DNA from: Lachnospiraceae bacterium
GTDB lineage: Bacteria > Bacillota > Clostridia > Lachnospirales > Lachnospiraceae
Assembly: GCA_024696825.1 (NCBI GenBank)
Contig: JAILGL010000075.1
Coordinates: 1-64,000 of the forward strand
DNA length: 64,000 nt
Direction: 5' to 3'
How positions within the stretch are numbered: the first letter of the stretch is position 1; the number at the start of each line of letters is the position of its first letter. Both the position numbers and the translations under genes were made by a program. Below, piece by piece: positions 29,969 to 39,687 of this stretch. A model generated the notes under the pieces. That model saw only the letters and a program-made list of their open reading frames with translations, did not search any database and was not told the DNA's origin.

Positions 29969-32617
29969 ATGGCGCTGACTCCTATGATGCAGCAATATTT
30001 AAAAATAAAAGAAGAATATAAGGATTGTATCCTTTTCTATAGACTTGGCGACTTCTATGAGATGTTTTTTGATGATGCAAAAACATGTACTGAAGAGTTA
30101 GGTCTTACTCTTACGGGCAAAAGCTGCGGGTTAGAGGAACGTGCGCCTATGTGTGGTGTACCATTTCATTCTGTGGATTCCTACCTTGATAAGCTTGTAA
30201 AAAGCGGCTATAAGGTTGCTATTTGCGAACAGGTGGAAGACCCAAAGGATGCCAAGGGAGTAGTTAAAAGAGAGGTTATAAGAGTTGCAACTCCTGGAAC
30301 TAATATTAGTATGGAGTCTCTTGATGAAACCTCTAATAATTATATTATGTCCATATATCTTATGGGCGATATTACCGGTTTATCTTATGCAGATATTACT
30401 ACCGGTGATTTTTATGTTACAGAGCTTGATTCTACTCAAAAGGTAACAGATGAGATCTACAAGGTCATGCCTTCTGAGATTATTTGCAATAATTCCTTTT
30501 TAATATCTGAGATAGATTTTGAACATTTAAGGGATAAAGAGAATATCGCAGTAAATGCTCTTGAGGATTATTACTTTGACGAGAAAAACTGTATTAATGC
30601 CATTAAGAAGCATTTTAACGTGGAGAACCTTAATGGCCTCGGTCTCTTAGATTATCCTATTGGAACTATTGCAAGTGGTGTTATGCTTGAGTATCTTAAT
30701 GCTACTCAGAAAAATGACTTATCACATATCGATGAAATTCACCCTTATTCAATTTCCAAATATATGGTTATTGACAGAGCCACAAGGAGAAATCTTGAGC
30801 TTACAGAGACCCTTCGAGATAAAGAAAAAAGAGGATCTCTTTTTTGGGTGCTGGATAAATCTAAAACAGCCATGGGTGCTAGACTTATTAGAAATTCCAT
30901 TACTGAGCCCCTTATAGAAAAGGCTGATATTATTAAAAGGCATAATGCCATAGAATCCATGAATAAAAATGCTATTTCAAGGGAAGAGCTTAGAGAATAT
31001 CTTTCAGGAATATATGACCTTGAAAGGCTTATTACAAAGATTAGCTATAACAGTGCTAATCCAAGGGATTTAATAGCTCTTAAAACCTCCCTTGCAAAGC
31101 TTCCTCACGTAAAGGTGGTTTTATCTGATTTTGAGGATGAGGGATTAAAGGAACTTAAAAATTCCATGGATTCCCTAGAGGATATTACAGAGCTTATAGA
31201 GTCTGCAATTAATGAAGAGCCACCACTTACCTTAAAGGAGGGTGACATTATTAAACCAGGGTATAACGCCGATGTAGACAGACTTAGAACTGCTGCCACA
31301 GAGGGTAAAAACTGGCTTTATAATCTCTTGGAAGAGGAAAAAGAAAAAACCGGTATTAAGAATCTAAAACTTAAGTATAATAAGGTTTTTGGTTATTATA
31401 TAGAGGTTACAAATTCCTATAAGGACTTGGTTCCTGAGGACTGGATAAGAAAGCAGACCTTAGTTAATGCTGAAAGATATATGACTCCAAAGCTTAAGGA
31501 ATTAGAGGAGACAATCCTTGGTTCCACAGATAAGTTAAATAAGCTTGAATATGATCTTTTCTCTGAAATTAGAGATAGTATTTTTGAAAATATTAAGCGA
31601 ATTAAAAATGCTGCTAAGATTATTGCATACATTGACATGATCGCTTCATTTGCAGTAATTGCTGAAAAAAATAACTATGTTAAGCCTACCATTAACGAGG
31701 AAGGTTATATTGATATTAAGGGTGGAAGACATCCTGTTGTGGAGAAAATGACAGGTAATGATCAGTTTATAGAAAATGACACCTTTTTGGATAATGATAA
31801 TAACAGAATATCCATTATTACAGGTCCTAATATGGCAGGTAAATCTACCTACATGAGGCAGACTGCTCTTATTGTTTTAATGGCTCAGATAGGTTCCTTT
31901 GTACCGGCCTCTGAGGCTGATATCTGTATAGTTGACAGGATATTTACAAGAGTTGGTGCAAGTGATGATTTAGCCAGCGGTATGAGTACCTTTATGGTGG
32001 AGATGACTGAGGTTGCAAACATCCTTAGAAATGCCACTAAAAACAGTCTTATTATCTTAGATGAGATTGGAAGAGGAACCAGCACCTATGACGGTCTGGC
32101 CATTGCCTGGGCTGTGGTTGAATACATTTCCGATGAAGAAAAAATCGGTGCTAAAACCTTATTTGCAACTCATTATCACGAGCTTACAGAGCTTGAAGGT
32201 AAGCTTGAAAGCGTTAATAATTACTGTATAGCAGTTAAGGAAAAGGGTGATAATGTTATTTTCCTTAGAAAGATTATTAAAGGCGGCGCTGATAAGAGCT
32301 ATGGTATACACGTTGCAGGCCTTGCAGGAGTACCGACTGTAGTTCTTGACAGAGCTAATGAGATAGTTGAGGATCTGGTTAAGAATAATCTTACAGAAAA
32401 GCTTAAGGACACCGTTAGAAATAATAAAGGCAGAATCAGTAAAAAGTCTAAGAAAAAGCCTGAGGACGCTGGTCAGCTATCTATGTTTGATGATAATTTC
32501 TTTGACAATACTGAGATTTTACATAGAATTAGAAATATGGATTTATCGGCCTTTACACCGATAGATGCCTTAAATACCTTATATAGTTTGCAAAAAGAAT
32601 TAAAAGAAAGAATGTGA
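29969..32617 (+). CDS. mutS: DNA mismatch repair protein MutS
   Basis: MALTPMMQQYLKIKEEYKDCILFYRLGDFYEMFFDDA, TGPNMAGKSTYMRQTALIVLMAQIGSFVPA, DEIGRGTSTYDGLAIAWA. Start at ATG 29969 with GAGGT SD. Confidence 0.97.
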   Translation: MALTPMMQQYLKIKEEYKDCILFYRLGDFYEMFFDDAKTCTEELGLTLTGKSCGLEERAPMCGVPFHSVDSYLDKLVKSGYKVAICEQVEDPKDAKGVVKREVIRVATPGTNISMESLDETSNNYIMSIYLMGDITGLSYADITTGDFYVTELDSTQKVTDEIYKVMPSEIICNNSFLISEIDFEHLRDKENIAVNALEDYYFDEKNCINAIKKHFNVENLNGLGLLDYPIGTIASGVMLEYLNATQKNDLSHIDEIHPYSISKYMVIDRATRRNLELTETLRDKEKRGSLFWVLDKSKTAMGARLIRNSITEPLIEKADIIKRHNAIESMNKNAISREELREYLSGIYDLERLITKISYNSANPRDLIALKTSLAKLPHVKVVLSDFEDEGLKELKNSMDSLEDITELIESAINEEPPLTLKEGDIIKPGYNADVDRLRTAATEGKNWLYNLLEEEKEKTGIKNLKLKYNKVFGYYIEVTNSYKDLVPEDWIRKQTLVNAERYMTPKLKELEETILGSTDKLNKLEYDLFSEIRDSIFENIKRIKNAAKIIAYIDMIASFAVIAEKNNYVKPTINEEGYIDIKGGRHPVVEKMTGNDQFIENDTFLDNDNNRISIITGPNMAGKSTYMRQTALIVLMAQIGSFVPASEADICIVDRIFTRVGASDDLASGMSTFMVEMTEVANILRNATKNSLIILDEIGRGTSTYDGLAIAWAVVEYISDEEKIGAKTLFATHYHELTELEGKLESVNNYCIAVKEKGDNVIFLRKIIKGGADKSYGIHVAGLAGVPTVVLDRANEIVEDLVKNNLTEKLKDTVRNNKGRISKKSKKKPEDAGQLSMFDDNFFDNTEILHRIRNMDLSAFTPIDALNTLYSLQKELKERM

Positions 32618-33666
32618 TGAGTATAATAAACGAATTTGAAAAGAAGATAGAAATTCCTTCTGAAGTAGCAGGAATGGTCCTTGGAATCTATGATTCCAAC
32701 ATTAGAAAGCTTGAAAAAAGTTTAAATGTTAACTTTTCTTCTCACAATGGAAGCTATAAGCTTTCAGGTCCTGAAGTAAATGTTAATGAAACTGAAAAAA
32801 TTATAGATGAGCTAATTAGTATTGCTGAGAAAAATGGTGAGGTTACTGAGCAGTCTGTGGACTATGCCATAGCCCTTGCTCTTGATAATAAAAAGGTAAA
32901 TCTCACTGAATTAAATACAGATGTTATAGCTCATACAGTGGCTGGAAAGCCTGTAGTTCCTAAGACTGTAGGTCAGAAGGCCTATGTGAATAATATTAAA
33001 AATAAGATGGTTACCTTTGGAATAGGTCCTGCAGGTACAGGTAAAACCTATCTTGCAATCGCCATGGCAACAGCTGCATTTAAAAAGGATAATGTTCAAA
33101 GGATAATTCTTACAAGACCTGCCATAGAAGCGGGAGAGAAACTAGGCTTCTTACCTGGTGACCTTCAGAGTAAGATTGATCCATATCTTAGACCTTTATA
33201 TGATGCTCTATATCAGATTATGGGCGCTGAGTCCTATCAGAAAAATGTGGAGAAGGGCCTTATAGAGGTTGCGCCTCTTGCTTATATGAGAGGTAGAACA
33301 CTTGACAACTCATTTATAATATTAGATGAGGCTCAAAATACCACACCTGCTCAGATGAAAATGTTTCTAACCCGTATAGGCTTTGGTTCTAAGGTGGTTA
33401 TAACCGGTGACCAGTCTCAGAAGGATTTAAATCCCGACCAGGTTTCAGGCCTGGACAATGCATTAAATGTTCTTAAAAACATTGATGATATAGGTGTTTC
33501 AAGACTTACTGCAAGTGATGTTGTAAGGCATCCTTTAGTTCAGAAAATTGTAGAAGCCTATGATAAATATGAGAAGAAGAGTGATAGACCTAAGGACAGA
33601 GATAAGAGTAAGAGAAAGTTTAAAGACAAGGGTAAGGATGAGCTTAAGGCACGTAACAGGAGGTAA
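32617..33666 (+). CDS. PhoH family ATPase
   Basis: GIGPAGTGKTYLAIAMA, ILTRPAIEAGEKLGFLPGDLQSKIDPYLRPLYDAL, ILDEAQNTTPAQMKMFLTRIGFGSKVVITGD. Start overlaps the mutS stop (TGATG). Confidence 0.95.
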   Translation: MSIINEFEKKIEIPSEVAGMVLGIYDSNIRKLEKSLNVNFSSHNGSYKLSGPEVNVNETEKIIDELISIAEKNGEVTEQSVDYAIALALDNKKVNLTELNTDVIAHTVAGKPVVPKTVGQKAYVNNIKNKMVTFGIGPAGTGKTYLAIAMATAAFKKDNVQRIILTRPAIEAGEKLGFLPGDLQSKIDPYLRPLYDALYQIMGAESYQKNVEKGLIEVAPLAYMRGRTLDNSFIILDEAQNTTPAQMKMFLTRIGFGSKVVITGDQSQKDLNPDQVSGLDNALNVLKNIDDIGVSRLTASDVVRHPLVQKIVEAYDKYEKKSDRPKDRDKSKRKFKDKGKDELKARNRR

Positions 33667-33669
33667 TTC

Positions 33670-34173
33670 ATGCTTATAAATTATGCTGCAGATGTAGATT
33701 ATCCTGATTTTGATTATGAAAAGGATATACCCGAGGTTATTAAAAAGGTGGTAGAGTTAGAGGGTATAGAGTTGGATTTTGAGATAAATCTGACCTTTAC
33801 TGATAATGAAACCATTAAAGGAGTTAATAAGGAATTTAGAGGAATTGACAGTGCTACTGATGTGCTTTCATTTCCAACTATTGATTTTGAAAGTCCTGCA
33901 GATATGAGTTTTATGGAGGATGAATTAACTCTTATAAATGTTATGAATATGGATACTCAGTGTGTTATGCTGGGTGACATAATGATATCAGTAGAAAGAG
34001 CTAAGGAACAGGCCTTAGAGTATGGTCATTCTCTTAGAAGAGAGATTTGCTTTTTAGTTGCTCATAGCACCTTGCATCTTCTTGGCTATGATCACATGAC
34101 TGAAGAAGAAGCAAAAATAATGGAAGAAAAACAGGAAAATGCTTTAAAGGCATTAGGTATTAACCGAGATTAA
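33670..34173 (+). CDS. ybeY: Endoribonuclease YbeY
   Basis: ATDVLSFP, GDIMISVERAKEQA, HSTLHLLGYDHM motifs; downstream of phoH. Confidence 0.95.
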   Translation: MLINYAADVDYPDFDYEKDIPEVIKKVVELEGIELDFEINLTFTDNETIKGVNKEFRGIDSATDVLSFPTIDFESPADMSFMEDELTLINVMNMDTQCVMLGDIMISVERAKEQALEYGHSLRREICFLVAHSTLHLLGYDHMTEEEAKIMEEKQENALKALGINRD

Positions 34174-34230
34174 GTGTTTATTTAATATTTGATTTAATAC
34201 TTAATTTAAAACCCAAATGAAAGGATTGTT

Positions 34231-35874
34231 ATGTCGGAGTCTAACAGTACGAAAACAACCGGTATCCTAAAACAGGGTAGTATACTTGCTATGACCTCGA
34301 TTCTGGTAAGAATTATAGGTATGGTATACAGGATACCTATGGCAAATATAATAGGCGATGAGGGTAATGGAGTTTATTCCACAGCATTTGAAATATATAA
34401 TATTTTACTTATAATATCATCCTATGGAATGCCTATGGCAGTTTCTAAGATGGTTTCAGCAAAGCTTGCTAAAAAGAGATATAAGGAAGCAAGAAGAGTA
34501 TTTAGATGTTCACTTTTGTTTTCTGTAATATCCGGAGGTCTTGCAGCCTTATTTGTATTTATCTTTGCAGGAACTCTTGAAAATACTCTTTTTAGTGCAT
34601 ATAAGGGTATAACCATTCCTCTTAGAATCCTTGCTCCAACTATATTTGTAGTTGCAGTAATGGGTGTATACAGAGGATTTTTCCAGGGCCAGGGAACTAT
34701 GATTCCTACGGCACTTTCACAGGTTATAGAGCAGATTGTAAATGCATTTGTCAGTGTTTATGCGGCTTATATTCTTATTATCATGCATTCTGCAGATCCT
34801 AAGATGCCTGCCTGGGGTGCAGCCGGTGGTACGCTTGGTACCTGTCTTGGTGCAGTCTCAGCCTTTATAGTTTTGATGGTAATATACTTTTTACAGAGAA
34901 AATCCTTTAAAAGAAGGGTTTCTCACGATAAGAGACCACAGATACAGTCTGTAAAAAGTACCTATGTACTTATATTTATGACAGTTATTCCTATAGTTTT
35001 AAGCCAGACGGTTTATCAGCTTAGTGGAATTATAGATTCAACCATATTTGGTAAAGGAATGGAATTCTTAGGTCACAGTCACATTAAGATTAAGACCTTA
35101 TGGGGTATTTACAGTACTAAGTACAGACTTTTAGTAAGTGTACCAATTGCCGTATCTACTGCAATTGCCTCCTCTATGATTCCAAGCCTGGTTCAAAGTA
35201 TAGTTTCCAGAGATAAAAAAGCGGTTGTTTATAAGGTTAATCTTTCCATAAAGTTTAACATGATAATAGCCATTCCATCAGCCTTCGGTCTTATGGTTCT
35301 CGCAAATCCTATACTTAAGCTTTTATTTAGAAACTCAGATTATAAAACAGGAAGTCTTATGCTGATTCTTGGTTCCTTCTGCGTAGTATTTTATGCATTA
35401 TCAACCATGACCAGCGGAGTTTTACAATCCATTGATAAAATGAGTCTACCTGTTTATCATTCACTTATATCACTTGTTATTCATGTGGTATTAGTACTTA
35501 TTCTTTTACTTTTTACACCACTTGGTGTATATGCCATGGTTATAGGTAATGTAACCTATCCACTTGGAGTTTGCATATTAAATGCCATATCTGTAAGAAA
35601 GTATTTGAAAATAAAACAGGAGACTAAAACAACATTTATTCTTCCTACAATAGCATCACTTGTTATGTCAGTATGTACAATACTTGCATATGCTATAGTT
35701 AATAAGGTTTTCCCAAGATTAATTGTAACAGTTCCTGTTGCCCTTATAGTTGCAGTATGTTCATACTTTGTGGTTTTACTTAAAATCAACACCCTTACCA
35801 AGCAGGAATTATTTGAATTCCCATTTGGAAGGAAAATGTATATTCTCGCAACTAAGCTTAGAATTATGAAATAA
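34231..35874 (+). CDS. Polysaccharide biosynthesis/MOP-superfamily flippase (SpoVB-like)
   Basis: GILKQGSILAMTSILVRIIGMVYRIPMANIIGDEGNGVYSTAFEIYNILLIISSYGMPMAVSKMVS. Confidence 0.88.
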   Translation: MSESNSTKTTGILKQGSILAMTSILVRIIGMVYRIPMANIIGDEGNGVYSTAFEIYNILLIISSYGMPMAVSKMVSAKLAKKRYKEARRVFRCSLLFSVISGGLAALFVFIFAGTLENTLFSAYKGITIPLRILAPTIFVVAVMGVYRGFFQGQGTMIPTALSQVIEQIVNAFVSVYAAYILIIMHSADPKMPAWGAAGGTLGTCLGAVSAFIVLMVIYFLQRKSFKRRVSHDKRPQIQSVKSTYVLIFMTVIPIVLSQTVYQLSGIIDSTIFGKGMEFLGHSHIKIKTLWGIYSTKYRLLVSVPIAVSTAIASSMIPSLVQSIVSRDKKAVVYKVNLSIKFNMIIAIPSAFGLMVLANPILKLLFRNSDYKTGSLMLILGSFCVVFYALSTMTSGVLQSIDKMSLPVYHSLISLVIHVVLVLILLLFTPLGVYAMVIGNVTYPLGVCILNAISVRKYLKIKQETKTTFILPTIASLVMSVCTILAYAIVNKVFPRLIVTVPVALIVAVCSYFVVLLKINTLTKQELFEFPFGRKMYILATKLRIMK

Positions 35875-35894
35875 TTATATTTAGGAGAAAATAA

Positions 35895-36725
35895 TTGAAA
35901 CCCATAATTTATTCACTTTTTTATTGCTTTAGTGAGGCTTTACTTGTTAGTGGTAACGGCCACTTAAATTTACTGGAAAAGATTTTTGGTGAGGTTAATA
36001 ATTCCTTTTATGGAAGCCTTCCCTTCATCTTTTTAGGCTTTGTTATAGCAGCTTCATTTGCATTTAGAAATGATATTATAAATCTTTTTAAGGAATTACT
36101 AAATATCTTTTTAAAGATAATGGCTAATATTTCCAATGGAAGAAAGAAAAAAGGAAGAAAGCATAAAATACTTGCCAATGCTTATTCCTATTATTCTATA
36201 TCACTTATAGTATTACTTATTGGATTTATACCATTACATATATTTATGTTAAAGCAAACCATTGCTTTACAAAAGCTTTCGGATTTTTCATCCATTGGCT
36301 TTTTAATAAGCTCACTGTTTTTAACCATTGTTTACTTTTTCATGGAGGATAAAAACGACAGAAAAAAACCTAATTTTATTCTGATGTTTATCCTTGGAAT
36401 ACTTGCAGGCTTCTCGGTAATTCCAGGTATAAGTCCTGTACTTATTATATTTTGCGGACTTTTACTTATGGGAACCGGAACAAAGTTTGCCTATAAGTTT
36501 TCCCTTATAATTAATATGTTTATTTTACTTATCCGAATGATAATTTGGATGGTTGCAAAGAAAGCATTTATAACCTTTAGTATTTCCGGCTTTATAATGC
36601 TAATTCTTTGTGCACTTGTAACCTATGGCGCAATATATTTATTTTATTATCTTTGCAGAAATAAAAAGATATTTATAATAGACATTTATATCTTTGCTTT
36701 AGGTTTAATATTTATAATTTTTTGA
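35895..36725 (+). CDS. Divergent undecaprenyl-diphosphatase (UppP/BacA)-like membrane protein
   Basis: TTG start with AGGAGA SD. FSEALLVSGNGHLNL aligns to the UppP TEFLPVSSxGH motif and IPGISPVLIIFCGLLLMG to PGxSRSGATI; multi-TM. Confidence 0.65.
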   Translation: MKPIIYSLFYCFSEALLVSGNGHLNLLEKIFGEVNNSFYGSLPFIFLGFVIAASFAFRNDIINLFKELLNIFLKIMANISNGRKKKGRKHKILANAYSYYSISLIVLLIGFIPLHIFMLKQTIALQKLSDFSSIGFLISSLFLTIVYFFMEDKNDRKKPNFILMFILGILAGFSVIPGISPVLIIFCGLLLMGTGTKFAYKFSLIINMFILLIRMIIWMVAKKAFITFSISGFIMLILCALVTYGAIYLFYYLCRNKKIFIIDIYIFALGLIFIIF

Positions 36726-36765
36726 TAACTAAATGAAACCTTTAAACTATTGAATGGAGATTATT

Positions 36766-39687
36766 ATGGCAGATACTAAACGTAGAAGAACTTCTACTAA
36801 TAGGACTAAAAAAAGCACAACTAATCGAAATACAAGAAGATATAGTAAGAGTAGAACTGCTGCAAACAGCAAGAGCGCTTCTTCTAAAAGCAGTAGTAAA
36901 AGTTCTACTAAAAAGAGTAATACCAAGGCTAATACCAGGAAAAAATCAGCTGCTAATACCAGAAGAAAATCCTCTAATTCCAATGTGAGTAAAGAGGATA
37001 TTAAGCAGTATTATGATAAAAAAGCAGCTTCCACATCCATAGTACTTATTGTAAGTGTATTTGTGACTGTATTCTTATATCTTTGCTTTGCAGGACTTTG
37101 CAGATCTGCAGGCGCAGTTATAACAGGCTTTTTCTTTGGTATATTTGGTTGGCCTGCATGGATACTTCCAATAGCCATTTTATTTACCTATTTACTTATT
37201 ATTTCAAATCCACATAATAAGACACTTATTAAATTCATTGTTTGTATCTATCTGTTTTTCTTTGCATTTTTATGCATATTACAGGCAGTTACAGATACTC
37301 AGGTATTAAATGAATATTATATGAGTCATAACGTTATTCATAAGGGTATGGACTGCTTTGTACTAACTCTTAAGGATATTTCTAACAGAGGTAAATCCAA
37401 TAACGGAATACTTTCAGATTTTGTAGTAACTCATATAGGAAATGTTATAGGTATTCCAGCAACTATCTTACTTCAGATAGTAATTATGGTGGTTATTGTA
37501 TTCGTTCTTTTTGGTGAGAAAATAATGGCCTTTCTTCGTGAGAATAATGAGTATGAAGAGAAGATTCATGAAAAGGAAAAAGAGCTTATTGACGATGAAG
37601 AGGAGGATTATGTTCCAGCTTCCTATGCTCCAAAAATGAAAAGAAAACTCCAGGTACTTAATATAGATAGCGATGGAGATAATAATAGAAGAAGAACCTC
37701 TAAGAATGGAAGAAGAGTAAGTTCTTCTAATGCTTCAAGAAGAGAAGAAAGAAGTAATAGAAGACCTGAAAGAAGGGATGCTAATCCTAATAGAAAACCT
37801 GTATTTGAAGAGGAATTAGAGAATAAATTTCATGGTTCTAATGCAGATGGTATTAAGATTAGAGGCTTAAATACTGATAGCGATGATGCTTCAGGTATGA
37901 GAGAAATCACTGACGGTGATTCTAAAAGAAGAGGTAGAAGAACAAAAGCTTCAGCTGCAGGTGCTGCTGCAACTGCCGCAACTGCTGCTTCAGCTGCTTC
38001 TAAAAGAAATGCTGCGGCTCCTATAGCTTCAGGAGATACAGTTGATTTATCACAGGATAAAAAAACTGTAAGACGTAAGAGAAGACCAGCTAATCCTGAA
38101 GGGTATGATGCTAAGGCAGAGGAAGATAAATTTACAGAAAATATTAGCTCATCACTTAATAGTAAAAAGAATGGTAAATATGTATTTCCACCTGTAGATT
38201 TTCTAAATCTTCCAAGTGGCTCAGGTTCAAGCTTTTCTGAGGATGAAATTAGAAAAACTGCAGTTAATCTTGAGCAGACCTTCCAGAGATTTGGAGTGGA
38301 TGTTAAGCTTTCAGATGTAACCTGTGGACCTACGGTTACCAGGTTTGAGCTTATTCCTGCACCTGGTGTAAGAGTTAATAAAATTACCTCTCTTACAGAT
38401 GATATAAAGCTTTCACTTGCAGTTAATTCCATAAGAATCGAAGCTCCGATTCCAGGTAAGTCTGCTGTTGGTATAGAGATTCCAAATGAGAACAGAAGCA
38501 CTGTTTACTTTAGAGAATTAATAGAATCCAGGGAGTTTAAAAAAGCTCCTTCAAAGGTTACCTTTGCTGTAGGTAAGGATATTTATGGTAAGGTTATAGT
38601 TTCAGATATTGCTAAAATGCCACATTTACTTATAGCCGGTGCCACTGGTTCAGGTAAGTCAGTTTGTATCAATACTCTTATTATGAGTATTATATATAAG
38701 GCCAGTCCTGACGAGGTTAAGCTTCTTATGATTGATCCTAAGATGGTTGAGTTAAATGTTTATAATGGTTTACCTCATCTTTTCCATCCTGTGGTTACAG
38801 ATCCTAATGAAGCTGCTGCAGCACTTAACTGGGCTTGTAGCGAAATGAAAAAGAGATATGAACTTTTTGCAAAGCTGGGTGTTAGAAATATAAAGGGCTA
38901 TAATCAGAAGATTAAAAAGGAACCTAATGCTAAGGAAATGGGTTATGAGAAGATGTTCTATCTTGTTGTAATCGTAGACGAGTTTGCAGACCTTATGATG
39001 GTAGCTTCTAAGGATGTGGAAAATGCAGTTTGCAGACTCGCTCAGTTAGCAAGAGCCGCAGGTATTCACTTAGTACTTGCAACACAGAGACCATCTGTTA
39101 ATGTTATTACAGGAGTAATTAAAGCAAACATTCCTTCAAGAGTAGCATTTTCAGTTTCCTCTGCAATTGATTCAAGAACAATTCTTGATACAACAGGAGC
39201 TGAAAGACTTATTGGAAATGGTGATATGTTATTTGCTCCAGAGGGTAATCCTGAACCTGTAAGACTCCAGGGATCCTTTGTTTCTGATGAGGAAATAGAA
39301 GCTGTTGTAGACTTCTTAAAGGATAATAATGAGAAGCCTGTATATGATGACAGTATTACAAAGGCAGCTCCTGTAGCTGATAATAATTCTAACGGTCAGG
39401 GTAATAATAAATCCGGTTCTGACAGAGATGAATATTTTAATGATGCAGCTATCTTTTGTATAGAGTCTGAAAGAGCTTCTGCAGGACAGCTTCAGAGACG
39501 TTTCCAGATTGGATTTAACAGAGCAGGAAGAATCTTAGATCAGCTTTGCGAAGCAGGAATTGTAGGGCCTAGTAAGGGTACAAAGCCAAGACAGATTTTA
39601 GTAACCCGCGATGAGTTAAATGAAATGCTTGGTATAGAGGATGATGTTGATTCATCTGAGGATATAAGTGAGGATTATGATGACTAA
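36766..39687 (+). CDS. ftsK: DNA translocase FtsK/SpoIIIE
   Basis: N-terminal TMs, GATGSGKSVCINTLIMSIIYKASPDEVKLLMIDPKMVELNVYNGLPHL, IHLVLATQRPSVNVITG, C-terminal gamma winged helix. Start at ATG 36766 with GGAG SD. Confidence 0.95.
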   Translation: MADTKRRRTSTNRTKKSTTNRNTRRYSKSRTAANSKSASSKSSSKSSTKKSNTKANTRKKSAANTRRKSSNSNVSKEDIKQYYDKKAASTSIVLIVSVFVTVFLYLCFAGLCRSAGAVITGFFFGIFGWPAWILPIAILFTYLLIISNPHNKTLIKFIVCIYLFFFAFLCILQAVTDTQVLNEYYMSHNVIHKGMDCFVLTLKDISNRGKSNNGILSDFVVTHIGNVIGIPATILLQIVIMVVIVFVLFGEKIMAFLRENNEYEEKIHEKEKELIDDEEEDYVPASYAPKMKRKLQVLNIDSDGDNNRRRTSKNGRRVSSSNASRREERSNRRPERRDANPNRKPVFEEELENKFHGSNADGIKIRGLNTDSDDASGMREITDGDSKRRGRRTKASAAGAAATAATAASAASKRNAAAPIASGDTVDLSQDKKTVRRKRRPANPEGYDAKAEEDKFTENISSSLNSKKNGKYVFPPVDFLNLPSGSGSSFSEDEIRKTAVNLEQTFQRFGVDVKLSDVTCGPTVTRFELIPAPGVRVNKITSLTDDIKLSLAVNSIRIEAPIPGKSAVGIEIPNENRSTVYFRELIESREFKKAPSKVTFAVGKDIYGKVIVSDIAKMPHLLIAGATGSGKSVCINTLIMSIIYKASPDEVKLLMIDPKMVELNVYNGLPHLFHPVVTDPNEAAAALNWACSEMKKRYELFAKLGVRNIKGYNQKIKKEPNAKEMGYEKMFYLVVIVDEFADLMMVASKDVENAVCRLAQLARAAGIHLVLATQRPSVNVITGVIKANIPSRVAFSVSSAIDSRTILDTTGAERLIGNGDMLFAPEGNPEPVRLQGSFVSDEEIEAVVDFLKDNNEKPVYDDSITKAAPVADNNSNGQGNNKSGSDRDEYFNDAAIFCIESERASAGQLQRRFQIGFNRAGRILDQLCEAGIVGPSKGTKPRQILVTRDELNEMLGIEDDVDSSEDISEDYDD

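Noticed and set aside
36747-36983. 78-aa minus-strand Leu/Val-rich ORF
   Set aside because: Reverse complement of the Lys/Ser/Asn-rich ftsK N-terminus; the hydrophobic composition is a by-product.
37830-38501. 223-aa minus-strand ORF
   Set aside because: Antisense to the confident ftsK gene; Leu/Ser/Ala-rich with no recognisable domain.
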